Of a stretch of DNA of 64,000 nt, positions 1 to 11,752 are shown piece after piece. Numbering within the stretch: the stretch's first letter is position 1; each line of letters opens with the position of its first letter. The stretch spans positions 13,913,285-13,977,284 of the forward strand of contig NC_092651.1 of assembly GCF_032118995.1 (NCBI RefSeq), written 5' to 3'. The position numbers and the translations under genes were made by a program. The notes under the pieces were generated by a model, which saw only the letters and a program-made list of their open reading frames with translations, was not told where the DNA came from and did not search any database. The DNA comes from Asterias amurensis. Lineage: Eukaryota > Echinodermata > Asteroidea > Forcipulatida > Asteriidae.

Positions 1-335
1 GTAAACTTTAATACACGATTACTTTGTTCAGTAGGATTATTTTTCAATGAGTCAAACTACAGGAGAAAGGGGCTGAAATTCAATTCACAAAGGCTACTTT
101 AGAAAACAATAAATTATGAAAAGGGGACATAGAAAAGGGTAACCTACTAAGGTTGTGTTTTCAAGCTCAATAACCAATTCTCAAGAAAAATACAAATTAA
201 AAGTACTTCTATTAATCAAGAGTTTAAGGGGGTATCCATTTATTTGTTGATCATAAATTAACCTTTCACTCATTTTTTTGTTAATCGGAAATTAACCTCT
301 CAATCAATTTTTTTGTTTATTTTCTCACTCTGCAG

Positions 336-911
336 GCAATGTTTCGTAAACAAGGGACAAGAACTCATCAGTAGGATTTGAAGCATTGCATGGTTGGAGT
401 AATAACCAGGTGATGTTTGGGGTAGCACCATTTGTAAATCTCTTTTGAGTGATGTTGGTTCTCAACCAGTGGATGAAAACAGACAATTTCCTCAGAACAC
501 TATTCACAAGAGATTTTCACCTTGCACACACATCACCTGAAGAACCCATCAGAAGAAACATCAGCCATCAATGCTAATGATGTTGGAATTGTATTACACG
601 ATACTAAACTGCTTAAAAAAGTGCTAGAAAAATACAAGTGAGAATTAAAGCTTAACAGTTTTTTGACAATTAGTTATAATATAGAGAATACTTGTGACGT
701 TCAACAACAACTTCTTGGTGTTATGTTAACATTGACAGTTTAACCAAATTTATTTGGACTCGTTCATTGACAAATCAGAGAAAACCCACATGACGCACAC
801 AAGGCTACTTGTCAGGAATTTTATCTTTGCAACTTTCTAAAATTTGTATTGAACATTGGTGTGTTTGTTTATAAGAAAAAATGTAAACCACTGAAGCAAT
901 TTGTAAATAAA
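336..911 (+). CDS. Copy 0 of the array gene, terminal exon only (5' part outside the window)
   Basis: A pyrimidine-rich tract ending in CTCTGCAG precedes the exon at 336. Twelve codons (AMFRKQGTRTHQ) run to TAG at 372-374, followed by a 3' UTR and AATAAA at 906-911 with a T/GT-rich stretch after it. The upstream exons of this copy lie left of position 1. The 3' UTR carries the GG-TT marker state (GTTGGTTCTCAACC) rather than the GAACC state. Confidence 0.4.
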
Positions 912-1419
912 ACATTGTTTATTCATTGGAAATATTCAACAATGTTTGATCCCTTTGTTTGTTTTTTTCGACTCCATTGATTTTGAGGCAGACTCATAAT
1001 TTTCCCCTGGCAAAAAGCCCAGTTACAGTGAACGCTCTGTTTTTCATGAAAGTTTTGCCACCAAAAAGTTTCCAACAAAAGAATTTTCTTAAAATAATTG
1101 AAAAAACACCCTATCAAGTCGGGTCTGGTCGTGGAAATGTAAGCATGTAAAATTGTTCAATAGGTATTGATTTTTGGGTAGTTAATAATATTGGTTATTC
1201 ATTATTAACTCACTAAGGTTTCTTATCATCAATCGAGAAGGGAAAACACAAGGTTCCTGGCTACTATTCTCTTCTATAGACAAGCATTCAAATGAACATT
1301 CCACAGCAGTTTATAAGGTTGTTAAAACGTGATTCAATTAGGATCAAGATAAAAATGACCTTTCTTAGGCTCACATTGGACAGAAGTGTATAACGTCTAG
1401 TTTATTTAACGGTCCCAAT

Positions 1420-1710
1420 GATTAGCGCCCTCTTACAGTTCGATAAACCAGGTACTCCATGACGTCATCATCACACAACCTCTCTTTGTGGGCGGTCACC
1501 CCGCATCTTCGATCGTGCCCAAGATTTTCGCTTCCCGCTCGACCCCATGCTTTGCTGCTGCAGGAGGTATGGGGTAGATGTTTTTTTAACGGTCCCCTTG
1601 TATACCTCCCTCTACGGTCGTACTAGTTTCAAACCACTACCCCCCCCCCCCACCCTCGATGACGTCACATTCATAAAGACAAAACTTTATCCGGCGGCCG
1701 CCATTTAATT
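1420..1710 (+). promoter_or_regulatory. Promoter block of copy 1: two CRE sites and a YY1-type motif
   Basis: This is a GC- and CpG-rich island inside an otherwise AT-rich unit. It holds perfect palindromic TGACGTCA (CREB/ATF consensus) sites at 1460-1467 and 1660-1667, a C-tract just upstream of the second, and GCCGCCATTT at 1697-1706. The last motif is the reverse complement of the YY1 core that often lies at or just downstream of transcription starts. The first ATG of exon 1 follows about 90 bp later. Equivalent blocks precede every copy. Two stretches (1384-1432 and 1589-1625) resemble the terminal repeats of the TTAACGGTCCCC element seen complete at 41582-42048. Promoter function is inferred from motifs and position. 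Confidence 0.45.
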
Positions 1711-1791
1711 CCTCGGTTAAGGCGGCTAAAACTTGAAAATTAAGCTCTTTTTGACAGCTTTCAGAACTGACAGTTTGCTCATAATTGCCTT

Positions 1792-3184
1792 ATGGAAACA
1801 GGACAATGTGCTTTTGATATTAGGGTAAGTTACGATATGAAGAAATGTAACAGTTGTTTTTCTTTTGCCTAATTAGTAAAATAGGATGGTCATGATGATG
1901 ATTGCCAATTAGTGAGTCACACACCATGCATATGCACACTGCGCAAACAAATGGCAGGCTTATTTTGTGCTGCATCGTTTTCGTGAAAAAGAGCAGGTAG
2001 ATATTTGAATTGCACGCTCATATCAATTTGAAGCCCCTACTGAACTGGGCAAAGTTTCACAAAGCTATTAAATTAAGCACAAAATACTGATTGACAAATT
2101 CCTTTGTTATTTTTAACCTACTATTTTAATTACTTTTTAATTTAACTTAGAAGTTAAGTAACCTTAGATAAGCTTTGTTATTTTTTATACTTTCCTTTAT
2201 TTATAAAATAAAAACCAAGGCCCAACCTGAGCTGAGTGGGGCTCACACACAGTCACAGCCACACACATAACAATGATTTTAAACTATCATCAACCATGTC
2301 AACAGCTCTCCATTGCATTGATTGTTACCTAGTAAGTTTTTATGCTAACAATTATTTTGAGTAATTGGCATTAGTCATTATAGTGTCAACTGGCTTTGAA
2401 TAGAGTGATTTTTTTTAATAATTTTACTTTACATTTGAAAATGTTTAAACCACAATCTCATTGACCTAACTTGTCCTATAATATTAAAATTGTATAATAT
2501 TGTCAATCTTTAGTAATACAAATTAAAATTCCAGACGCCTGTCCATAATCACTCAGTCTCTTTTTGTCACTTTCCTTTCAATATCCACATGCTTTCCCTG
2601 TTTTGCATTTATATTACTAAAGAAATAGTTGTTTTTTTCAATTTACACTAATTTACAGATACTGTTCAGACAGTGAGGACATCTCTGGACTTTACATGGG
2701 AAACTAGTGACAAGGAGCCAAGATTCATTAAAAGTTCAAGACCAGCAAAGGTAATATTGATGTTTCAAGTTATAAAAATTGTTAAAACCTTCGGACAGTG
2801 TGAAAATGTTGTAAACTTTAATACACGATTACTTTGTTCAGTAGGATTATTTTTCAATGAGTCAAACTACAGGAGAAAGGGGCTGAAATTCAATTCACAA
2901 AGGCTACTTTAGAAAACAATAAATTATGAAAAGGGGACATAGAAAAGGGTAACCTACTAAGGTTGTGTTTTCAAGCTCAATAACCAATTCTCAAGAAAAA
3001 TACAAATTAAAAGTACTTCTATTAATCAAGAGTTTAAGGGGGTATCCATTTATTTGTTGATCATAAATTAACCTTTCACTCATTTTTTTGTTAATCGGAA
3101 ATTGACCTCTCAATCAATTTTTTTGTTTATTTTCTCACTCTGCAGGCAATGTTTCGTAAACAAGGGACAAGAACTCATCAGTAG
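1792..3184 (+). CDS. Array gene copy 1: small three-exon gene of unknown function
   Basis: Exon 1 has ATG at 1792 and reads METGQCAFDIR up to 1824, followed by the strong donor GTAAGT. Exon 2 uses the acceptor CTGTTCAG before 2670 and runs to 2750 (27 codons, AAG|GTAATA donor). Exon 3 starts at 3146 after CTCACTCTGCAG, reads AMFRKQGTRTHQ and stops with TAG at 3182-3184. The three exons join in phase 0 into about 50 residues. A second acceptor (TTTACAG before 2659) would shift the frame and stop after five codons. The poly(A) signal AATAAA is at 3716-3721. A possible extra 39-nt exon in intron 1 (GCTTATTTT to GAGCAG, before GTAGAT) would also keep frame. No signal peptide or membrane segment is visible and I do not recognise the family. 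It could be a decayed gene fragment or a noncoding transcript; splicing is inferred from signals only. Confidence 0.42.
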
Positions 3185-3715
3185 GATTTGAAGCATTGCA
3201 TGGTTGGAGTAATAACCAGGTGATGTTTGGGGTAGCACCATTTGTAAATCTCTTTTGAGTGATGTTGAACCTCAACCAGTGGATGAAAACAGACAATTTC
3301 CTCAGAACACTATTCACAAGAGATTTTCACCTTGCACACACATCACCTGAAGAACCCATCAGAAGAAACATCAGCCATCAATGCTAATGATGTTGGAATT
3401 GTATTACACGATACTAAACTGCTTAAAAAAGTGCTAGAAAAATACAAGTGAGAATTAAAGCTTAACAGTTTTTTGATAATTAGTTATAATATAGAGAATA
3501 CTTGTGACGTTCAACAACAACTTCTTGGTGTTATGTTAACATTGACAGTTTAACCAAATTTATTTGGACTCGTTCATTGACAAATCAGAGAAAACCCACA
3601 TGAATCACACAAGGCTACTTGTCAGGAATTTTATCTTTGCAACTTTCTAAAATTTGTATTGAACATAGGTGTGTTTGTTTATAAGAAAAAATGTAAACCA
3701 CTGAAGCAATTTGTA

Positions 3716-3721
3716 AATAAA
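3716..3721 (+). terminator. Poly(A) signal of array gene copy 1
   Basis: AATAAA sits 532 bp after the stop codon and is followed within 40-60 bp by TTTGTTTGTTTTTTT, a typical downstream GU/U-rich element. The same arrangement recurs at 906, 6523, 9324, 12284, 15091, 17903, 20715, 23516, 26329, 29139, 31945, 34750 and 37560. Confidence 0.55.
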
Positions 3722-4604
3722 ACATTGTTTATTCATTGGAAATATTCAACAATGTTTGATCCCTTTGTTTGTTTTTTTCGACTCCATTGATTTTGAGGCA
3801 GACTCATAGTTTTCCCCTGGCAAAAAGCCCAGTTACAGTGAACGCTCTGTTTTTCATGAAAGTTTTGCAACCAAAAAGTTTCCAACAAAAGAATTTTCTT
3901 AAAATAATTGAAAAAACACCCTATCAAGTCGGGTCTGGTCGTGGAAATGTAAGCATGTAAAATTGTTCAATAGGTATTGATTTTTGGGTAGTTAATAATA
4001 TTGGTTATTCATTATTAACTCACTAAGGTTTCTTATCATCAATTGAGAAGGGAAAACACAAGGTTCCTGGCTACTATTCTCTTCTATAGACAAGCATTCA
4101 AATGAACATTCCACAGCAGTTTATAAGGTTGTTAAAACGTGATTCAATTAGGATCAAGATAAAAATGACCTTTCTTAGGCTCATATTGGACAGAAGTGTT
4201 AACGTCTAGTTTATTTAACGGTCCCAATGATTAGCGCCCTCTTACAGTTCGATAAACCAGGTACTCCATGACGTCATCATCACACAACCTCTCTTTGTGG
4301 GCGGTCACCCCGCATCTTCGATCGTGCCCAGGATTTTCGCTTCCCGCTCGACCCCATGCTTTGCTGCTGCAGGAGGTATGGGGTAGATGTTTTTTTAACG
4401 GTCCCCTTGTATACCTCCCTCTACGGTCGTACTAGTTTCAAACCACTACCCCCCCCCCCCCCCCACCCTCGATGACGTCACATTCATAAAGACAAAACTT
4501 TATCCGGCGGCCGCCATTTAATTCCTCGGTTAAGGCGGCTAAAACTTGAAAATTAAGCTCTTTTTGACAGCTTTCAGAACTGACAGTTTGCTCATAATTG
4601 CCTT

Positions 4605-5991
4605 ATGGAAACAGGACAATGTGCTTTTGATATTAGGGTAAGTTACGATATGAAGAAATGTAACAGTTGTTTTTCTTTTGCCTAATTAGTAAAATAGGAT
4701 GGTCATGATGATGATTGCCAATTAGTGAGTCACACACCATGCATATGCACACTGCGCAAACAAATGGCAGGCTTATTTTGTGCTGCATCGTTTTCGTGAA
4801 AAAGAGCAGGTAGATATTTGAATTGCACGCTCATATCAATTTGAAGCCCCTACTGAACTGGGCAAAGTTTCACAAAGCTATTAAATTAAGCACAAAATAC
4901 TGATTGACAAATTCCTTTGTTATTTTTAACCTACTATTTTAATTACTTTTTAATTTAACTTAGAAGTTAAGTAACCTTAGATAAGCTTTGTTATTTTTTA
5001 TACTTTCCTTTATTTATAAAATAAAAACCAAGGCTGAGCTGAGTGGGGCTCACACACAGTCACAGCCACACACATAACAATGATTTTAAACTATCATCAA
5101 CCATGTCAACAGCTCTCCATTGCATTGATTGTTACCTAGTAAGTTTTTATGCTAACAATTATTTTGAGTAATTGGCATTAGTCATTATAGTGTCAACTGG
5201 CTTTGAATAGAGTGATTTTTTTTAATAATTTTACTTTACATTTGAAAATGTTTAAACCACAATCTCATTGACCTAACTTGTCCTATAATATTAAAATTGT
5301 ATAATATTGTCAATCTTTAGTAATACAAATTAAAATTCCAGACGCCTGTCCATAATCACTCAGTCTCTTTTTGTCACTTTCCTTTCAATATCCACATGCT
5401 TTCCCTGTTTTGCATTTATATTACTAAAGAAATAGTTGTTTTTTTCAATTTACACTAATTTACAGATACTGTTCAGACAGTGAGGACATCTCTGGACTTT
5501 ACATGGGAAACTAGTGACAAGGAGCCAAGATTCATTAAAAGTTCAAGACCAGCAAAGGTAATATTGATGTTTCAAGTTATAAAAATTGTTAAAACCTTCG
5601 GACAGTGTGAAAATGTTGTAAACTTTAATACACGATTACTTTGTTCAGTAGGATTATTTTTCAATGAGTCAAACTACAGGAGAAAGGGGCTGAAATTCAA
5701 TTCACAAAGGCTACTTTAGAAAACAATAAATTATGAAAAGGGGACATAGAAAAGGGTAACCTACTAAGGTTGTGTTTTCAAGCTCAATAACCAATTCTCA
5801 AGAAAAATACAAATTAAAAGTACTTCTATTAATCAAGAGTTTAAGGGGGTATCCATTTATTTGTTGATCATAAATTAACCTTTCACTCATTTTTTTGTTA
5901 ATCGGAAATTGACCTCTCAATCAATTTTTTTGTTTATTTTCTCACTCTGCAGGCAATGTTTCGTAAACAAGGGACAAGAACTCATCAGTAG
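4605..5991 (+). CDS. Array gene copy 2
   Basis: Exons 4605-4637, 5477-5557 and 5953-5991, poly(A) signal 6523. Coding sequence is identical to copy 1. Intron 1 carries a 6-bp deletion (AAGGCTGAGCTGAG in place of AAGGCCCAACCTGAGCTGAG), here called state D; the distance from ATG to exon 2 is 872 bp. The 3' UTR has the GAACC state. Confidence 0.4.
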
Positions 5992-7405
5992 GATTTGAAG
6001 CATTGCATGGTTGGAGTAATAACCAGGTGATGTTTGGGGTAGCACCATTTGTAAATCTCTTTTGAGTGATGTTGAACCTCAACCAGTGGATGAAAACAGA
6101 CAATTTCCTCAGAACACTATTCACAAGAGATTTTCACCTTGCACACACATCACCTGAAGAACCCATCAGAAGAAACATCAGCCATCAATGCTAATGATGT
6201 TGGAATTGTATTACACGATACTAAACTGCTTAAAAAAGTGCTAGAAAAATACAAGTGAGAATTAAAGCTTAACAGTTTTTTGATAATTAGTTATAATATA
6301 GAGAATACTTGTGACGTTCAACAACAACTTCTTGGTGTTATGTTAACATTGACAGTTTAACCAAATTTATTTGGACTCGTTCATTGACAAATCAGAGAAA
6401 ACCCACATGAATCACACAAGGCTACTTGTCAGGAATTTTATCTTTGCAACTTTCTAAAATTTGTATTGAACATAGGTGTGTTTGTTTATAAGAAAAAATG
6501 TAAACCACTGAAGCAATTTGTAAATAAAACATTGTTTATTCATTGGAAATATTCAACAATGTTTGATCCCTTTGTTTGTTTTTTTCGACTCCATTGATTT
6601 TGAGGCAGACTCATAGTTTTCCCCTGGCAAAAAGCCCAGTTACAGTGAACGCTCTGTTTTTCATGAAAGTTTTGCAACCAAAAAGTTTCCAACAAAAGAA
6701 TTTTCTTAAAATAATTGAAAAAACACCCTATCAAGTCGGGTCTGGTCGTGGAAATGTAAGCATGTAAAATTGTTCAATAGGTATTGATTTTTGGGTAGTT
6801 AATAATATTGGTTATTCATTATTAACTCACTAAGGTTTCTTATCATCAATTGAGAAGGGAAAACACAAGGTTCCTGGCTACTATTCTCTTCTATAGACAA
6901 GCATTCAAATGAACATTCCACAGCAGTTTATAAGGTTGTTAAAACGTGATTCAATTAGGATCAAGATAAAAATGACCTTTCTTAGGCTCATATTGGACAG
7001 AAGTGTTAACGTCTAGTTTATTTAACGGTCCCAATGATTAGCGCCCTCTTACAGTTCGATAAACCAGGTACTCCATGACGTCATCATCACACAACCTCTC
7101 TTTGTGGGCGGTCACCCCGCATCTTCGATCGTGCCCAGGATTTTCGCTTCCCGCTCGACCCCATGCTTTGCTGCTGCAGGAGGTATGGGGTAGATGTTTT
7201 TTTAACGGTCCCCTTGTATACCTCCCTCTACGGTCGTACTAGTTTCAAACCACTACCCCCCCCCCACCCTCGATGACGTCACATTCATAAAGACAAAACT
7301 TTATCCGGCGGCCGCCATTTAATTCCTCGGTTAAGGCGGCTAAAACTTGAAAATTAAGCTCTTTTTGACAGCTTTCAGAACTGACAGTTTGCTCATAATT
7401 GCCTT

Positions 7406-8792
7406 ATGGAAACAGGACAATGTGCTTTTGATATTAGGGTAAGTTACGATATGAAGAAATGTAACAGTTGTTTTTCTTTTGCCTAATTAGTAAAATAGGA
7501 TGGTCATGATGATGATTGCCAATTAGTGAGTCACACACCATGCATATGCACACTGCGCAAACAAATGGCAGGCTTATTTTGTGCTGCATCGTTTTCGTGA
7601 AAAAGAGCAGGTAGATATTTGAATTGCACGCTCATATCAATTTGAAGCCCCTACTGAACTGGGCAAAGTTTCACAAAGCTATTAAATTAAGCACAAAATA
7701 CTGATTGACAAATTCCTTTGTTATTTTTAACCTACTATTTTAATTACTTTTTAATTTAACTTAGAAGTTAAGTAACCTTAGATAAGCTTTGTTATTTTTT
7801 ATACTTTCCTTTATTTATAAAATAAAAACCAAGGCTGAGCTGAGTGGGGCTCACACACAGTCACAGCCACACACATAACAATGATTTTAAACTATCATCA
7901 ACCATGTCAACAGCTCTCCATTGCATTGATTGTTACCTAGTAAGTTTTTATGCTAACAATTATTTTGAGTAATTGGCATTAGTCATTATAGTGTCAACTG
8001 GCTTTGAATAGAGTGATTTTTTTTAATAATTTTACTTTACATTTGAAAATGTTTAAACCACAATCTCATTGACCTAACTTGTCCTATAATATTAAAATTG
8101 TATAATATTGTCAATCTTTAGTAATACAAATTAAAATTCCAGACGCCTGTCCATAATCACTCAGTCTCTTTTTGTCACTTTCCTTTCAATATCCACATGC
8201 TTTCCCTGTTTTGCATTTATATTACTAAAGAAATAGTTGTTTTTTTCAATTTACACTAATTTACAGATACTGTTCAGACAGTGAGGACATCTCTGGACTT
8301 TACATGGGAAACTAGTGACAAGGAGCCAAGATTCATTAAAAGTTCAAGACCAGCAAAGGTAATATTGATGTTTCAAGTTATAAAAATTGTTAAAACCTTC
8401 GGACAGTGTGAAAATGTTGTAAACTTTAATACACGATTACTTTGTTCAGTAGGATTATTTTTCAATGAGTCAAACTACAGGAGAAAGGGGCTGAAATTCA
8501 ATTCACAAAGGCTACTTTAGAAAACAATAAATTATGAAAAGGGGACATAGAAAAGGGTAACCTACTAAGGTTGTGTTTTCAAGCTCAATAACCAATTCTC
8601 AAGAAAAATACAAATTAAAAGTACTTCTATTAATCAAGAGTTTAAGGGGGTATCCATTTATTTGTTGATCATAAATTAACCTTTCACTCATTTTTTTGTT
8701 AATCGGAAATTGACCTCTCAATCAATTTTTTTGTTTATTTTCTCACTCTGCAGGCAATGTTTCGTAAACAAGGGACAAGAACTCATCAGTAG
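7406..8792 (+). CDS. Array gene copy 3
   Basis: Exons 7406-7438, 8278-8358 and 8754-8792, poly(A) signal 9324. Intron state D, as in copy 2 (872 bp from ATG to exon 2). The C-tract before the second CRE is one of the shorter ones in the array. Confidence 0.4.
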
Positions 8793-9986
8793 GATTTGAA
8801 GCATTGCATGGTTGGAGTAATAACCAGGTGATGTTTGGGGTAGCACCATTTGTAAATCTCTTTTGAGTGATGTTGAACCTCAACCAGTGGATGAAAACAG
8901 ACAATTTCCTCAGAACACTATTCACAAGAGATTTTCACCTTGCACACACATCACCTGAAGAACCCATCAGAAGAAACATCAGCCATCAATGCTAATGATG
9001 TTGGAATTGTATTACACGATACTAAACTGCTTAAAAAAGTGCTAGAAAAATACAAGTGAGAATTAAAGCTTAACAGTTTTTTGATAATTAGTTATAATAT
9101 AGAGAATACTTGTGACGTTCAACAACAACTTCTTGGTGTTATGTTAACATTGACAGTTTAACCAAATTTATTTGGACTCGTTCATTGACAAATCAGAGAA
9201 AACCCACATGAATCACACAAGGCTACTTGTCAGGAATTTTATCTTTGCAACTTTCTAAAATTTGTATTGAACATAGGTGTGTTTGTTTATAAGAAAAAAT
9301 GTAAACCACTGAAGCAATTTGTAAATAAAACATTGTTTATTCATTGGAAATATTCAACAATGTTTGATCCCTTTGTTTGTTTTTTTCGACTCCATTGATT
9401 TTGAGGCAGACTCATAGTTTTCCCCTGGCAAAAAGCCCAGTTACAGTGAACGCTCTGTTTTTCATGAAAGTTTTGCCACCAAAAAGTTTCCAACAAAAGA
9501 ATTTTCTTAAAATAATTGAAAAAACACCCTATCAAGTCGGGTCTGGTCGTGGAAATGTAAGCATGTAAAATTGTTCAATAGGTATTGATTTTTGGGTAGT
9601 TAATAATATTGGTTATTCATTATTAACTCACTAAGGTTTCTTATCATCAATTGAGAAGGGAAAACACAAGGTTCCTGGCTACTATTCTCTTCTATAGACA
9701 AGCATTCAAATGAACATTCCACAGCAGTTTATAAGGTTGTTAAAACGTGATTCAATTAGGATCAAGATAAAAATGACCTTTCTTAGGCTCATATTGGACA
9801 GAAGTGTTAACGTCTAGTTTATTTAACGGTCCCAATGATTAGCGCCCTCTTACAGTTCGATAAACCAGGTACTCCATGACGTCATCATCACACAACCTCT
9901 CTTTGTGGGCGGTCACCCCGCATCTTCGATCGTGCCCAAGATTTTCGCTTCCCGCTCGACCCCATGCTTTGCTGCTGCAGGAGGTA

Positions 9987-10138
9987 TAGACCTTATCGCA
10001 AATACCAATGCGCAAGCGCAGACTGTTGAATGAGGTGCATTGTGGGATAGATATGAATCAAATTTTGCTACCAGCTAGACCACAATGCACCTAATTCCAA
10101 GCTTTACGCGCGCGCCCCGATATTTGCGAAAAGGTCTA
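9987..10138. mobile_element. 152-bp MITE inserted in the promoter of array copy 4
   Basis: The element interrupts the unit between GAGGTA and TGGGGTAG, a stretch that is continuous in all other units. Its ends are inverted repeats: TAGACCTTATCGCAAATA at the left and the complement of TAGACCTTTTCGCAAATA at the right. It is flanked by TA, as for Tc1/mariner-type insertions. A second internal palindrome is built on GGTGCATTGTGG. It accounts for this unit being about 153 bp longer than its neighbours. It has no coding capacity. Confidence 0.85.
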
Positions 10139-10359
10139 TGGGGTAGATGTTTTTTTAACGGTCCCCTTGTATACCTCCCTCTACGGTCGTACTAGTTTCA
10201 AACCACTACCCCCCCCCCCACCCTCGATGACGTCACATTCATAAAGACAAAACTTTATCCGGCGGCCGCCATTTAATTCCTCGGTTAAGGCGGCTAAAAC
10301 TTGAAAATTAAGCTCTTTTTGACAGCTTTCAGAACTGACAGTTTGCTCATAATTGCCTT

Positions 10360-11752
10360 ATGGAAACAGGACAATGTGCTTTTGATATTAGGGTAAGTTA
10401 CGATATGAAGAAATGTAACAGTTGTTTTTCTTTTGCCTAATTAGTAAAATAGGATGGTCATGATGATGATTGCCAATTAGTGAGTCACACACCATGCATA
10501 TGCACACTGCGCAAACAAATGGCAGGCTTATTTTGTGCTGCATCGTTTTCGTGAAAAAGAGCAGGTAGATATTTGAATTGCACGCTCATATCAATTTGAA
10601 GCCCCTACTGAACTGGGCAAAGTTTCACAAAGCTATTAAATTAAGCACAAAATACTGATTGACAAATTCCTTTGTTATTTTTAACCTACTATTTTAATTA
10701 CTTTTTAATTTAACTTAGAAGTTAAGTAACCTTAGATAAGCTTTGTTATTTTTTATACTTTCCTTTATTTATAAAATAAAAACCAAGGCCCAACCTGAGC
10801 TGAGTGGGGCTCACACACAGTCACAGCCACACACATAATAATGATTTTAAACTATCATCAACCATGTCAACAGCTCTCCATTGCATTGATTGTCACCTAG
10901 TAAGTTTTTATGCTAACAATTATTTTGAGTAATTGGCATTAGTCATTATAGTGTCAACTGGCTTTGAATAGAGTGATTTTTTTTTATAATTTTACTTTAC
11001 ATTTGAAAATGTTTAAACCACAATCTCATTGACCTAACTTGTCCTATAATATTAAAATTGTATAATATTGTCAATCTTTAGTAATACAAATTAAAATTCC
11101 AGACGCCTGTCCATAATCACTCAGTCTCTTTTTGTCACTTTCCTTTCAATATCCACATGCTTTCCCTGTTTTGCATTTATATTACTAAAGAAATAGTTGT
11201 TTTTTTCAATTTACACTAATTTACAGATACTGTTCAGACAGTGAGGACATCTCTGGACTTTACATGGGAAACTAGTGACAAGGAGCCAAGATTCATTAAA
11301 AGTTCAAGACCAGCAAAGGTAATATTGATGTTTCAAGTTATAAAAATTGTTAAAACCTTCGGACAGTGTGAAAATGTTGTAAACTTTAATACACGATTAC
11401 TTTGTTCAGTAGGATTATTTTTCAATGAGTCAAACTACAGGAGAAAGGGGCTGAAATTCAATTCACAAAGGCTACTTTAGAAAACAATAAATTATGAAAA
11501 GGGGACATAGAAAAGGGTAACCTACTAAGGTTGTGTTTTCAAGCTCAATAACCAATTCTCAAGAAAAATACAAATTAAAAGTACTTCTATTAATCAAGAG
11601 TTTAAGGGGGTATCCATTTATTTGTTGATCATAAATTAACCTTTCACTCATTTTTTTGTTAATCGGAAATTAACCTCTCAATCAATTTTTTTGTTTATTT
11701 TCTCACTCTGCAGGCAATGTTTCGTAAACAAGGGACAAGAACTCATCAGTAG
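10360..11752 (+). CDS. Array gene copy 4, promoter carries a MITE
   Basis: Exons 10360-10392, 11238-11318 and 11714-11752, poly(A) signal 12284. The coding sequence matches the consensus. The MITE at 9987-10138 separates the first CRE (about 9877-9884) from the second CRE and YY1 motif, widening that spacing by about 150 bp relative to every other copy. If the promoter reading is right, this copy may be regulated differently. Intron 1 is 878 bp from ATG to exon 2 (state N). Confidence 0.4.

Noticed and set aside
325-1150. ORFs of 60, 63 and 64 codons recurring in every array unit on both strands
   Set aside because: They lie in the 3' UTR and just beyond the poly(A) signal, overlap one another on opposite strands, mostly start with non-ATG codons and repeat only because the unit repeats.
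1956-1994. Extra 39-nt exon reading AYFVLHRFREKEQ, giving a THAP-like start with CAF and LHRF
   Set aside because: It is in frame and has a GAGCAG|GTAGAT donor, but the acceptor lacks a pyrimidine tract and the second THAP cysteine is missing. Kept only as a possibility in the copy 1 entry.
1926-1994. ATG-started reading frame MHMHTAQTNGRL... in intron 1
   Set aside because: It would join the next exon in a frame that stops after about 15 codons, and its upstream acceptor is followed at once by TAA in the exon 1 frame.
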